A stretch of DNA of 64,000 nt, taken from positions 33,643 through 97,642 of the forward strand of contig JAEZUG010000034.1 in assembly GCA_023421135.1 (NCBI GenBank). Direction: 5' to 3'. Made by a program: the position numbers and the translations under genes. Source of the DNA: Candidatus Cloacimonadota bacterium. Lineage in GTDB: Bacteria > Cloacimonadota > Cloacimonadia > Cloacimonadales > Cloacimonadaceae. Of this stretch, positions 1 through 7,596 are shown one piece after another. How positions within the stretch are numbered: the stretch's first letter is position 1; each line of letters begins with the position of its first letter. The notes under the pieces are model-generated. The model was given only the letters and a program-made list of their open reading frames with translations. It was not told the origin of the DNA and did not search any database.

Positions 1-518
1 GCGCTTCTGACAGACAAGTGATTATAGTGCCCCCGGCCTGTGATGGGCTCGAGGATGTGGTCTGCTGTCTCATGAATCTCAGAACATAGTCCATAACCTG
101 TTCCAAAACACAAAAGAACAGGATTGCTACTTTGAGCGAGGATTCTGAGCTGCGGGAACTTGAGCTGTCCCGGCATGGGTTTGGCAGTAGTCGTTATCAA
201 TAGGGGCCGCACCCCTTCCTGATTTGTAATCTGTTCCTGGCACAATTCCAGGCTGTCGCAGCAAGAGATCAGATCGAGCGCTTCGCTGCGATGCGGATTG
301 TAGAGCAAGGCCTCGGAGCTCTCCCAAAAGCGGGTGATGCGCGAGACTAATTGCTGCTGAAACTTATCAGGCGTAATGACGTAAAAGGCTGATACTCCAT
401 AGCACTCGCCAGCGCGGGCTATGTCGTGCAGATCAAGATTGGTGACCGAACTCAGGGTTCGCTCGCCTCTCTTATTCAGGACGGGATAGTGGATCAGGGC
501 AAGGTAAACTTTAGCCAC
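1..518 (-). CDS. SAM-dependent SPOUT-type RNA methyltransferase, 3' end outside window
   Basis: I read this frame directly from the reverse strand. It opens with GTG at 518-516 (VAKVYLALIHYPVLNKRGE...), two codons after an in-frame stop, so the start is well constrained. About 172 codons are present and the rest lies beyond position 1. The opening, with YPVLNKRGE followed by SVTNLDLHDIAR, is characteristic of the small SPOUT RNA methyltransferase family represented by Thermotoga TM1570 (PF09936). It overlaps the trmD stop by 8 bases and so is the fifth gene of the rpsP operon. The C-terminal part visible (PVLLCFGTGYGL, ITGRGHYNHLSVRS) fits the trefoil-knot SAM site. Its RNA target cannot be told from sequence. 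Confidence 0.85.
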   Translation of the reverse strand, partial: MAKVYLALIHYPVLNKRGERTLSSVTNLDLHDIARAGECYGVSAFYVITPDKFQQQLVSRITRFWESSEALLYNPHRSEALDLISCCDSLELCQEQITNQEGVRPLLITTTAKPMPGQLKFPQLRILAQSSNPVLLCFGTGYGLCSEIHETADHILEPITGRGHYNHLSVRS

Positions 519-1188
519 GATTCAGGAGGTCGGGGCGACGGCTGCGCGTGAGGCGCAGAGCTTCTGTTTCCGCCCAGTCCATGATCTTCCGGTGATTGCC
601 TTGTCTCAGGACTTCCGGCACAGTCTGTCCCATAAAGCTTTCGGGCCGGCTGTAACAGGGGAAGCCAAGCTTTCCGGTGCTGAAGGAATCGGTCTCTGCC
701 GAGTTTATGTCGGAGAGCACACCGGGCAGGAGCCTGGAAACACCATCGATAAAGACCATTGCAGCAGGTTCTCCCCCGGAGAGCACATAGTCTCCAATGG
801 AAATCTCGTCCGAAACCGCAAGGTTCCGGATGCGTTGGTCTATCTCCTTGTAGTGGCCGCAAAGTAGGATCAGCTTCTCCCTCCGGGAGTAATCTTCCAG
901 GATCTCCTGGCTGAGAACTCTGCCTTGAGGGCTGAAATAGATCACAGGCGCCGGGCCGTCTGACAGCACGGAATTGATTGCCTCATAAAGAGGCTCTGCC
1001 TGCATAACCATCCCGGCAAAACCGCCGTAGGGATAGTCGTCCACTTTGTGGTGCTTATCCTTGGAAAAATCCCGGATATTGCTAAAGTTCAGGTTCAGGG
1101 CATCGGCTTTGAGAGCTTTGGCTATCATGCTGCTTTCCCTGAAACCGGCAAAGATTTCGGGAAAGAGAGTGAGAACTTCAATTTTCAA
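511..1188 (-). CDS. trmD: tRNA (guanine-N1)-methyltransferase TrmD
   Basis: 225 residues, within the normal TrmD length. TrmD methylates G37 of tRNAs using SAM and prevents frameshifting. Diagnostic segments are LTLFPE at residues 6-11, the KHHKVDDYPYGG block near 46-57 and the knot motif DYVLSGGE near 133-140. The ATG overlaps the end of rimM by 11 bases, and the stop overlaps a second SPOUT methyltransferase, so translation is probably coupled. The operon order rpsP-khpA-rimM-trmD is the conserved bacterial arrangement. The substrate-loop segment reads CYSRPESFMGQTVPEVL, with a Cys where many homologues have another residue; otherwise it is ordinary. Confidence 0.97.
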   Translation of the reverse strand: MKIEVLTLFPEIFAGFRESSMIAKALKADALNLNFSNIRDFSKDKHHKVDDYPYGGFAGMVMQAEPLYEAINSVLSDGPAPVIYFSPQGRVLSQEILEDYSRREKLILLCGHYKEIDQRIRNLAVSDEISIGDYVLSGGEPAAMVFIDGVSRLLPGVLSDINSAETDSFSTGKLGFPCYSRPESFMGQTVPEVLRQGNHRKIMDWAETEALRLTRSRRPDLLNRG

Positions 1189-1705
1189 GAGTCAGGCCTG
1201 CGTCTTCCAGAAGAGGATCCAGGTTTTGCAGAACAATCTGCCCGGTCTCGGGCAAGAGCTCTGCCAGATAGTGATCCACATAGGGGACAAGCAGTTCAGC
1301 ACCGCTGGGAGTGAGTATCTCCAGGACATACTGGGCATTATTGTGAAAATATGAGCTTAGGGTTCCCAGTAGCTTTCCTTGGAAATAGACCGTGTATCCC
1401 AGATAGGCATCCAGCTCAGAGTCTTCATCTTCCAGATCATCCGGAGCCAGAGCCACATGAGCTTCTTTATGCTTGTTTCTTTCTTCTTTGATCCCGTCTT
1501 CTTTGAACTTGATCCACAGTTTCTTATCAGCTTCTTTTATGCTGCTGACATTAACGTAAAACACTCTATGGCTGGAAAAGATCAGAAAGACCTCTCGCAA
1601 TTCTGGCAGCATCTCTCTATAATCAGGCTTTATCATCAGATGAAAGAAGCCTTCAGTATCGAGACCGCCAAGCCTGCCGATGCAAATGAGGTCTTGGCTA
1701 TTCAT
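1178..1705 (-). CDS. rimM: Ribosome maturation factor RimM
   Basis: 175 residues with the RimM layout: an N-terminal barrel beginning ICIGRLGGLDTEGFFHL and a C-terminal PRC-like barrel (AYLGYTVYF...LLVPYVDHYL). RimM binds S19 in the 30S head and helps late 16S processing. It starts one base after the khpA stop and overlaps trmD by 11 bases, typical of a tight operon. A charged, Lys/Glu-rich stretch sits near residues 60-90. I identify it from the GRLGG and VPY...V motifs plus position; conservation is otherwise modest. Confidence 0.9.
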   Translation of the reverse strand: MNSQDLICIGRLGGLDTEGFFHLMIKPDYREMLPELREVFLIFSSHRVFYVNVSSIKEADKKLWIKFKEDGIKEERNKHKEAHVALAPDDLEDEDSELDAYLGYTVYFQGKLLGTLSSYFHNNAQYVLEILTPSGAELLVPYVDHYLAELLPETGQIVLQNLDPLLEDAGLTLEN

Positions 1706-1936
1706 TTATTCGATGATTTCGAGTTCGGCTCGTTTTCCTTGTTTGGTGCTGACTGCATTGATAATTGTACGAATAGCACCGGCAGTTCTGCCGCGCTTTC
1801 CTATCACTTTACCGATGTCGCTCTTGGCCACACGAAGTTCGTAAAGAGTGATCTTGTCTCCAGCGATCTCAGTGATACTGACTTCACTGGGGTCATCGAC
1901 CAACGCTTTGACTACAAATTCAATAAGCTCTTTCAT
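1706..1936 (-). CDS. khpA: KH-domain RNA-binding protein KhpA
   Basis: 76 residues made of one KH domain. The GxxG loop is visible as GKVIGKRGRTA around residues 42-52, followed by the helix AIRTIINAVS. KhpA proteins bind RNA, often with KhpB, and affect ribosome assembly or cell-wall growth. Its place between rpsP and rimM is the standard location for this gene. Start is ATG with a purine-rich upstream region (GAGGTG). Confidence 0.94.
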   Translation of the reverse strand: MKELIEFVVKALVDDPSEVSITEIAGDKITLYELRVAKSDIGKVIGKRGRTAGAIRTIINAVSTKQGKRAELEIIE

Positions 1937-1968
1937 GTATTCACCTCACAATTTCTATAACAGGGCTC

Positions 1969-2259
1969 TTATTCTGCAGCTTGTGCTTTCTGTTGAGCGA
2001 TCTTCTGTTCGTGCCAAATCTGCAAGACACCGGCTCTGCGAAGCAGAGAACGTACTGTATCTGTAGGCTGGGCACCAACACTGAGCCAATATATGGCGCG
2101 ATCTGTCTCAACATTGAGTTTCAAATCTTGCGGCTTGGGATCGTACCAACCCACGCATTCGATGTATTTGCCATCGCGTTTCACGCGGGCATCAACAGCG
2201 ACTATACGATAGAAAGGCTGGTTATTTGCTCCCATCCGTCTCAGTCTCAGCTTGACCAT
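1969..2259 (-). CDS. rpsP: 30S ribosomal protein S16
   Basis: 96 residues beginning MVKLRLRRMGANNQPFYRIVAVDAR, the unmistakable S16 N-terminus, with the YDPK motif after residue 38. It is the first gene of the minus-strand operon. A short Gln/Ala-rich tail (EQKIAQQKAQAAE) ends the protein. An AAGGAG ribosome site lies just upstream of the ATG. About 50-65 bases upstream is a TTGACG -35-like box, but no convincing -10 follows at normal spacing, so I do not call the promoter. Confidence 0.98.
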   Translation of the reverse strand: MVKLRLRRMGANNQPFYRIVAVDARVKRDGKYIECVGWYDPKPQDLKLNVETDRAIYWLSVGAQPTDTVRSLLRRAGVLQIWHEQKIAQQKAQAAE

Positions 2260-2425
2260 TATTTCTCCTTGGATTTATTTATACTTTTCGACTTAAGACA
2301 CCATGAATTTTGGAAGGCAGGTTTTCGTCAAGGCATTTCTTGCAAAGTTCAGAGTGAATAATCCTTAGCGCATTGAAAGTCTTCCACACGCTTCAGACAA
2401 TCACCCTAGGAAACGCCACCTGTCT

Positions 2426-3307
2426 TCAGAAGATTAGCTCTGAGATGTCGAAGGGAACCGTGCCCCGATATTCGTAAGGCTTGCTGATCTCCATGCCAAA
2501 GGCGTTGATATTCACCGTTCCTCTCACTCGATAGGGGATCTCGCCCCGCAACACTCCACCCAGGGCATTAAGGATTGCCCGGAAGTTTTGCACCCGCAGC
2601 AACAGAGTTCCCTCCCGGCTGTAAACATCCTCTGTGAAGTGCAGAGGACGCACCAGGCTGGCAGTGCCTACCAAGCGGTCGTTGATATAGACCTCGCCGG
2701 GGAAGCTGCTGAGCACAAAACTGAAACCATAGGGATTCATCAGGATAAAATTGGAGTGCACATCTGTGGATGTGAGCCCCCAATCCACAATCTGGGTGCG
2801 TTGCAGACGGAAGAGATTCTCCGTGCCCACATTGAAGCGGGAGACCAAATCGCTCAGGTAATCGTGCAGATTGAGCTCGTAGGGTTCTTCAAAGCTGAAG
2901 CTTTTGTTCATATACAAAGCTTTACCTTTGCCTTCTCCCACGATGTAGAAAAAGAGCACCTGATCGGTGTGACTGATCATGCGGGCGGCTTTTCTGGTCT
3001 CCAACTGCACAGTGAAATCTATATTGGTGGATCTTCGGCCGGGGATCATGATCCGGTTGTTCATAGTGGCGGTGCCCACTTCGGCGCGGTCCCGATCCAG
3101 CAGCTTGAGATTGAGCTCTTTCAGGATGAGTTTGTAGCTATTGGGGTTGTTCACCTGCACGCTGATCAGCACACTGGTATTGTCCGGTGTCATGGAAACT
3201 ATCCTGAGATCGTGAATGCGTTCTATGGTGGGTTTCTTGAACATTCTGCAAGAGCTGAGGCTAAGCAGCAGCAGGAGCAAGACTAGTAACTGAATGCTTT
3301 TTTTCAT
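2426..3307 (-). CDS. LEA14-like (LEA_2/WHy) lipoprotein
   Basis: 293 residues. A lipoprotein signal peptide is clear: a poly-Leu core then LSLSSC at residues 15-20, so Cys20 is the predicted lipidated residue. The body has two copies of a WHy/LEA_2-like beta fold: one starting near residue 35 with SVLISVQVNNPNSYKLILKEL and a second near 180 with FILMNPYGFSFVL. Both carry the typical NP-N/Y turn of LEA14 proteins. The role is unknown; such proteins are thought to bind hydrophobic ligands or partners at the membrane. It follows asnB by 8 bases and ends the VOC-asnB-LEA operon. Confidence 0.75.
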   Translation of the reverse strand: MKKSIQLLVLLLLLLSLSSCRMFKKPTIERIHDLRIVSMTPDNTSVLISVQVNNPNSYKLILKELNLKLLDRDRAEVGTATMNNRIMIPGRRSTNIDFTVQLETRKAARMISHTDQVLFFYIVGEGKGKALYMNKSFSFEEPYELNLHDYLSDLVSRFNVGTENLFRLQRTQIVDWGLTSTDVHSNFILMNPYGFSFVLSSFPGEVYINDRLVGTASLVRPLHFTEDVYSREGTLLLRVQNFRAILNALGGVLRGEIPYRVRGTVNINAFGMEISKPYEYRGTVPFDISELIF

Positions 3308-3315
3308 TTAAACCT

Positions 3316-5277
3316 CTATAAGTAATCTTTGAAGCGGCGGAACCAGAGTTCCAGGGAAAGGCAATTGAAGAGCATCTCTGCCTGGCTATTTGTGCCGGAG
3401 AGATATTCAAACCAGTGTCGGCGGATCAGCTTGTGGTTCCAGATCTCCCGGCTCAGGAAAGCCTGAGAGCTGAAGACGTCCGAGATCATCTCCCGCATCT
3501 CGCCTCTCATCCACAGGGAGTAGAAGGGAGAGGAAAAGATGCCTTTGTCTTTCCTCTCATAGATCTCTCTGGGCACCACGTTCTTCATGGCCAGGCGGTG
3601 GACATGTTTGTGAACTGGCACCTCAATCTTGTAAGAGGAGGGCAGGCTGAAGGCAAAATCCACTATGCGGTGATCCAGGAAGGGAACCCGGGATTCCAGG
3701 GAGTTTGCGCACGCCATGCGGTCTTCCAGATGCAGAAGAGTCTGGATAGAAGTGCTGTGCAGCATGTTGAAGAGGAAGTTTGAGACCCTGCTGCCGGGGA
3801 TGTCGTGGATGCCAGATAAGATGCCATCAGGCGAGAGTTTCCTGCTCTCCAGGAAGCTGGGGGCAAAGGGCTCAAAACGGTAGTGGCGGAACTCCAGTTC
3901 GTAGAGCCTGGATTCCGGCATCAGAGCACTCAGGAAGCTCTTGCCCAAGCCGGCAAGGCTCTCCAGGGGTGTTTTTCCCTGGTAGTAGCGAGCAAAGTCC
4001 CGGGCAAAGCCAGGCAGCTTTCCGCTTCGCACTTGATCGGCAAAATAGCGGTAGATGGAGTGTTTATAGCCGGCAAAGAGTTCATCTGAACCCTGCCCGG
4101 AGAGGATCACCTTGATCCCTTCTGCCCGGGCTGCTTTCATCACCGCCCATTGAGAAGCATAGCCTGCCTTGGTGGGCAAATCGTTGTACCAATTGATCTC
4201 TTCCAGCCAGCCGGCCGCATCCTTGGCAGAGGGTGAAACGTAGTGTGCCCGGGCTCCGGTCTGCTCCACAATCAGCTTGATCCACTTCCTCTCATCCAGA
4301 ACAGGATCTTCTCCATAATAGGAAGAGAAAGTCTGCATGGAGCTGCCCTGAAGCTTGTGTGCCAGGCAGACGATAGCAGAAGAATCCAGGCCTCCGGAAA
4401 GGCTGGCAGCAACTTCCACATCACTGCGCAGATGAAGCTTCAGGCTATCTGTAAAAAGCTCACGATACTGCTCTGTGGCCTCACTTAGGGAAAGAGAAGA
4501 TCTCTCAAAGCTTGAAAGATTAAGGCTGTAGTACTCTTGATAGCGGAACTTTCCACCCTCTATCACCAGATTGTGCCCTGGTCTCAGCAGCCTGATATTA
4601 TTAAAATAGGTCTCGTCCTCGTGCACCAGGAGAGAATTGATCTTCATGGATCGCCAGACCATAGCGTAGTTCAGGCTCTTGTCGATGGGGCAGAGCAGAA
4701 CTTGCTTGATCTCGGAGCCCCAATAGAGGAAGTCTCGATCTTTGGAATAGTAAAGCGGTTTGATGCCAAAGCGGTCCCGGGAGAGGAAGAGCTTCTGGGT
4801 ACCACTGTCCCAGAGAGCAAAGGCCCACATGCCCACAAAGCGCTTCACGCAGGCTTCTCCCCAGTGGCGATAGGCTTTGAGGATAACTTCGGAATCCGAA
4901 TGTCCCCGGAACACATAACCAGCGGCAGAGAGTTCTTGCATCAATTCCAGATAGTTGTAGATCTCTCCGTTGAAAGTAATGGCGAGTCCTTCATCTACCA
5001 GAGGCTGATGTCCGCAAATACTCAGATCCAGCACGCTCAGACGTCTGAAGCCCATACCCAGCTTAGCTGCTGTAGCTTCTCTGATATCCGGATAAAGTGC
5101 TTTTACCTCGGGAGTTGATTCTTCTCCAGAGAAGGACTGCATCCCATCCGGAGCTGAGAAGAGGAAGCCTTCATCATCCGGACCCCGGTGCCGGATCAGA
5201 TCCGTCATGCTCTTCAGCAGCCGGGGATTTACTCCCAGTTGAAAATTCAGGCTCAGGATGCCGCTGATTCCACACAT
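3316..5277 (-). CDS. asnB: Asparagine synthase (glutamine-hydrolysing)
   Basis: 653 residues. It begins MCGISGIL, so Cys2 is the class II glutaminase nucleophile, and RHRGPDDEG follows near residue 30. The synthase half carries the PP-loop SLSGGLDSSAI near residue 290. The enzyme transfers Gln-derived ammonia to beta-aspartyl-AMP. AsnB-type enzymes of this size occur both in primary metabolism and next to surface-polysaccharide genes; here the neighbours (VOC protein, LEA lipoprotein) do not decide which. The start lies 7 bases past the VOC stop. Confidence 0.95.
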   Translation of the reverse strand: MCGISGILSLNFQLGVNPRLLKSMTDLIRHRGPDDEGFLFSAPDGMQSFSGEESTPEVKALYPDIREATAAKLGMGFRRLSVLDLSICGHQPLVDEGLAITFNGEIYNYLELMQELSAAGYVFRGHSDSEVILKAYRHWGEACVKRFVGMWAFALWDSGTQKLFLSRDRFGIKPLYYSKDRDFLYWGSEIKQVLLCPIDKSLNYAMVWRSMKINSLLVHEDETYFNNIRLLRPGHNLVIEGGKFRYQEYYSLNLSSFERSSLSLSEATEQYRELFTDSLKLHLRSDVEVAASLSGGLDSSAIVCLAHKLQGSSMQTFSSYYGEDPVLDERKWIKLIVEQTGARAHYVSPSAKDAAGWLEEINWYNDLPTKAGYASQWAVMKAARAEGIKVILSGQGSDELFAGYKHSIYRYFADQVRSGKLPGFARDFARYYQGKTPLESLAGLGKSFLSALMPESRLYELEFRHYRFEPFAPSFLESRKLSPDGILSGIHDIPGSRVSNFLFNMLHSTSIQTLLHLEDRMACANSLESRVPFLDHRIVDFAFSLPSSYKIEVPVHKHVHRLAMKNVVPREIYERKDKGIFSSPFYSLWMRGEMREMISDVFSSQAFLSREIWNHKLIRRHWFEYLSGTNSQAEMLFNCLSLELWFRRFKDYL

Positions 5278-5283
5278 CAGTTT

Positions 5284-5637
5284 TTACCAATAGCCTGGTA
5301 GAGAGTGATCAAAGCTCTGAAACTCAATGCTTCTGCCCTCGGGATCACGGCCATAGAAATGGTAGATCCGATAGGCAGGATTCTCCCGTGGAAGATCCAG
5401 GGCAAGATCCCGATTGTGTTGATAAGCCTCATCCACTTCAGCACGGGTTTGGAAGAAGAAAGTAATGGTTCCGCCCGTATCGGCTTCCTCTCTCTGGCAA
5501 AAGCCCAGAAGCTGCTCTCCACTGCGGAAGATTCGGCATCCGCCCTGATCCAGCCAGAGTTCCATCTTGCAGCGTGTTTGGTAGAAACTACTGATCTTCT
5601 CAAGATCACGGGTGCGAAAAAAGATGATTGCTGCCAT
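5284..5637 (-). CDS. VOC-family (glyoxalase/bleomycin resistance-like) protein
   Basis: 117 residues with one VOC repeat pair. It opens with FFRTRDLEKISSFYQTRCKMEL and closes with YRIYHFYGRDPEGRSIEFQSF, the DPEG-IEF ending typical of the fold. Metal ligands are not all obvious: a Glu in IEFQSF is present but a His at the first position is not seen. A non-enzymatic or specialised member is therefore possible. It sits immediately upstream of asnB in the same direction. The specific substrate is unknown. Confidence 0.75.
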   Translation of the reverse strand: MAAIIFFRTRDLEKISSFYQTRCKMELWLDQGGCRIFRSGEQLLGFCQREEADTGGTITFFFQTRAEVDEAYQHNRDLALDLPRENPAYRIYHFYGRDPEGRSIEFQSFDHSLPGYW

Positions 5638-5661
5638 ACTTAAGTCCTATCTATAAGAAGA

Positions 5662-5702
5662 AGGTGAGATGAACCCGGCACTCCGGCAGAGCCATCTCAC
5701 CT
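5662..5702 (-). terminator. Likely terminator after the stand-alone [FeFe]-hydrogenase
   Basis: The 10-bp arms AGGTGAGATG (5662-5671) and CATCTCACCT (5693-5702) are perfect complements around a GC-rich loop. Read on the minus strand, the hairpin lies 13 bases after the hydrogenase stop and is followed by the T-rich run TCTTCTTAT. The loop is long, so confidence is moderate. Confidence 0.5.
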
Positions 5703-5714
5703 AAACTACTTTGC

Positions 5715-7463
5715 TTACTTGTTCTTGATCTCCATCGGACGGGCAATATAGCTGGTGTGAAGCAGCTTATGTGCCTTGTGAGAATTAGGTTTGCCCAGGA
5801 AGTCCTTGTAAAGCTTCTGGATCGAAGGATTATTGTGGGATTCCCTGTGTACCAGGCCTTCGTCTTCCTTGTAGAGACCTTTGGCACGTGCCAGACGCAC
5901 TTTGGTGGTGGAACGATAGGGCTGTCCGCCTCCACCCACGCAACCACCGCGGCAGGCCATCACTTCCACAAAGTGATAAGGCGGTTCTTCACCCTTGAGC
6001 TTCGCATCTCTGATCTGGTTCATGACCTTGACCACATTGCCCAAGCCGGAGGCAACCGCTATCCGGATCTCATGTCCCAAAATATTTATGGAACCTGTCT
6101 TGATGCCTTTGTGGCCACGCACAAAGTTGATATTGGGAGTGGGCAGCTCTTCACCGGTGATAAAGAAATAGGCAGTTCTAAGTGCTGCTTCCATCACGCC
6201 GCCGGTAGCTCCAAAGATGGTGCCGGCACCGCTGTATTCTCCCAGAGGATTGTCAACGACGCCATCTTCCAGCTTGGCCAGATCAATACTGCGGGTCTTG
6301 AGCATACGCGCCAGTTCACGGGTGGTGATGGTAAGGTCCACATCCTTCTCGCCGGAAGCATACATGTCTTCCATGCGTTCGATCTCATATTTCTTGGCGG
6401 TGCAGGGCATCACGCTCACCAGGAAAATCTTTTTGGGGTCTATCTTCATCTTCTCTGCCCAATAGGTCTTCACCATGGTGCCCACCATCTGATGTGGAGA
6501 TTTGGAAGAAGAGAAATGTGGGATCAGATCATGATGGAACTTCTCCAGGAAATCCACCCAGGAAGGGCAACAGGTGGTGATCAACGGGAAGCGCTCCGGA
6601 TGATTCTTGAAGACATCGACAAACTCGCTGGCCTCTTCCATTATAGTGAGGTCGGCTCCGAAGTTTGTATCGAAGACATATTGGAAACCCAGCTCACGCA
6701 GAGCTGTGTACATCTTTCCGGCCACGTTGGTGCCGGGTTTAAAGCCAAATTCTTCACCGAGGGCCACGCGAACAGCAGGGGCTTCCTGCGCCACCAAGAC
6801 CATGTCTTTATTGTCCAAAGCTTTCCAGACGTCGTCACTATCGTCGTTCTCGTAGATGGCAGCCACGGGGCAATGTGCGGAGCACTGTCCACATTTGACA
6901 CACTCAGATTCTTCCAGATTGCGCCCAAAAGTAGGACCCACAAAGGTTTCGAAACCACGTTCGGAGCTTTCCAGAGCGTGTACATCTTGAATCTCGTTGC
7001 AGACATAGGTACAACGTCCACAATTGATGCAATAGCTGGGATCCAGCGTGATGGAGGGGGAGCTTTCGTCTCTCCCTTTGTATTTTTTCTTCAGTTTCTT
7101 CAGTCCTGTGTGTCGGATAGCGAGGTCTTCACAGAGCTTTTGCAGCTCGCAACGTCCGTTCTTGATGCATTCGGGACAGTTGTTGGGGTGTGTGGAAAGG
7201 ATGATCTCCACCGCTTCTCTTCTGAGATCCAGCAGTTTCTTAGTCTTGGTGACGATGGTCATTCCCTCTTCACAGGGAGTGGAGCAGGCCCGGACAGCCC
7301 GGCCGTTAACATCCACCATGCAGACACCGCAATTGCCAAAAGCAGGCAGGTCTTCATGATAACAGAGGTGTGGCACCGGATATCCGGCTTTCTCGCAAGC
7401 GTGCAGAACCTTGGTGTTCCTGGCTACTTCTACAATCTTTCCGTTGATGTTTACTTTGATCAT
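5715..7463 (-). CDS. [FeFe]-hydrogenase catalytic subunit, stand-alone copy
   Basis: 582 residues with the M3-type layout. First comes a plant-type [2Fe-2S] domain (CYHEDLPAFGNCGVCMVDV, residues 34-52). Next is the His/Cys-ligated [4Fe-4S] segment (HPNNCPECIKNGRCEL, near 92). Two [4Fe-4S] motifs follow (CINCGRCTYVC and CVKCGQCSAHC). The H-cluster domain has L1 TTCCPSW near 297, L2 MPCTAKKYE near 351 and L3 EVMACRGGCVGGGGQP near 498. L1 has Thr where TSCCP is usual, but both cysteines are kept. The C-terminal KPNSHKAHKLLHT is the small-subunit-like region. No NuoE/NuoF partner is adjacent, so its electron donor (ferredoxin, or HydBC from the other locus) is unclear. It has its own promoter and terminator. 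Confidence 0.95.
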   Translation of the reverse strand: MIKVNINGKIVEVARNTKVLHACEKAGYPVPHLCYHEDLPAFGNCGVCMVDVNGRAVRACSTPCEEGMTIVTKTKKLLDLRREAVEIILSTHPNNCPECIKNGRCELQKLCEDLAIRHTGLKKLKKKYKGRDESSPSITLDPSYCINCGRCTYVCNEIQDVHALESSERGFETFVGPTFGRNLEESECVKCGQCSAHCPVAAIYENDDSDDVWKALDNKDMVLVAQEAPAVRVALGEEFGFKPGTNVAGKMYTALRELGFQYVFDTNFGADLTIMEEASEFVDVFKNHPERFPLITTCCPSWVDFLEKFHHDLIPHFSSSKSPHQMVGTMVKTYWAEKMKIDPKKIFLVSVMPCTAKKYEIERMEDMYASGEKDVDLTITTRELARMLKTRSIDLAKLEDGVVDNPLGEYSGAGTIFGATGGVMEAALRTAYFFITGEELPTPNINFVRGHKGIKTGSINILGHEIRIAVASGLGNVVKVMNQIRDAKLKGEEPPYHFVEVMACRGGCVGGGGQPYRSTTKVRLARAKGLYKEDEGLVHRESHNNPSIQKLYKDFLGKPNSHKAHKLLHTSYIARPMEIKNK

Positions 7464-7502
7464 ATTACGTCTCCTGGGGCGTATTCTTCTTGTATCTTAA
7501 CG

Positions 7503-7530
7503 ACTAAATAAAGCCTTGAAAGTCTGTCAA
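7503..7530 (-). promoter_or_regulatory. Predicted sigma-70-type promoter of the stand-alone hydrogenase
   Basis: On the minus strand TTGACA (7530-7525) is followed after 16 bases by TTTAGT (7508-7503), a 4/6 match to TATAAT. It lies 40 bases upstream of the ATG, just past the terminator of the preceding gene, which fits an independent transcription unit. Confidence 0.5.
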
Positions 7531-7542
7531 GTGCAATCCCAC

Positions 7543-7570
7543 AAAAAAAGGCTCTCCACCGGGGAGAGCC
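7543..7570 (-). terminator. Rho-independent terminator after the PpiC-type gene
   Basis: GGCTCTCC (7550-7557) pairs with GGAGAGCC (7563-7570). On the minus strand the hairpin is followed by seven T residues (7549-7543). It lies 27 bases beyond the stop of the gene ending at 7597. Confidence 0.9.
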
Positions 7571-7596
7571 TTAATTATTGTCATGGTTTGAGAATC

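Noticed and set aside
5757..7511. Open frame of 584 codons on the plus strand
   Set aside because: Antisense shadow of the [FeFe]-hydrogenase gene, whose cluster ligands and L1-L3 motifs are intact on the minus strand.
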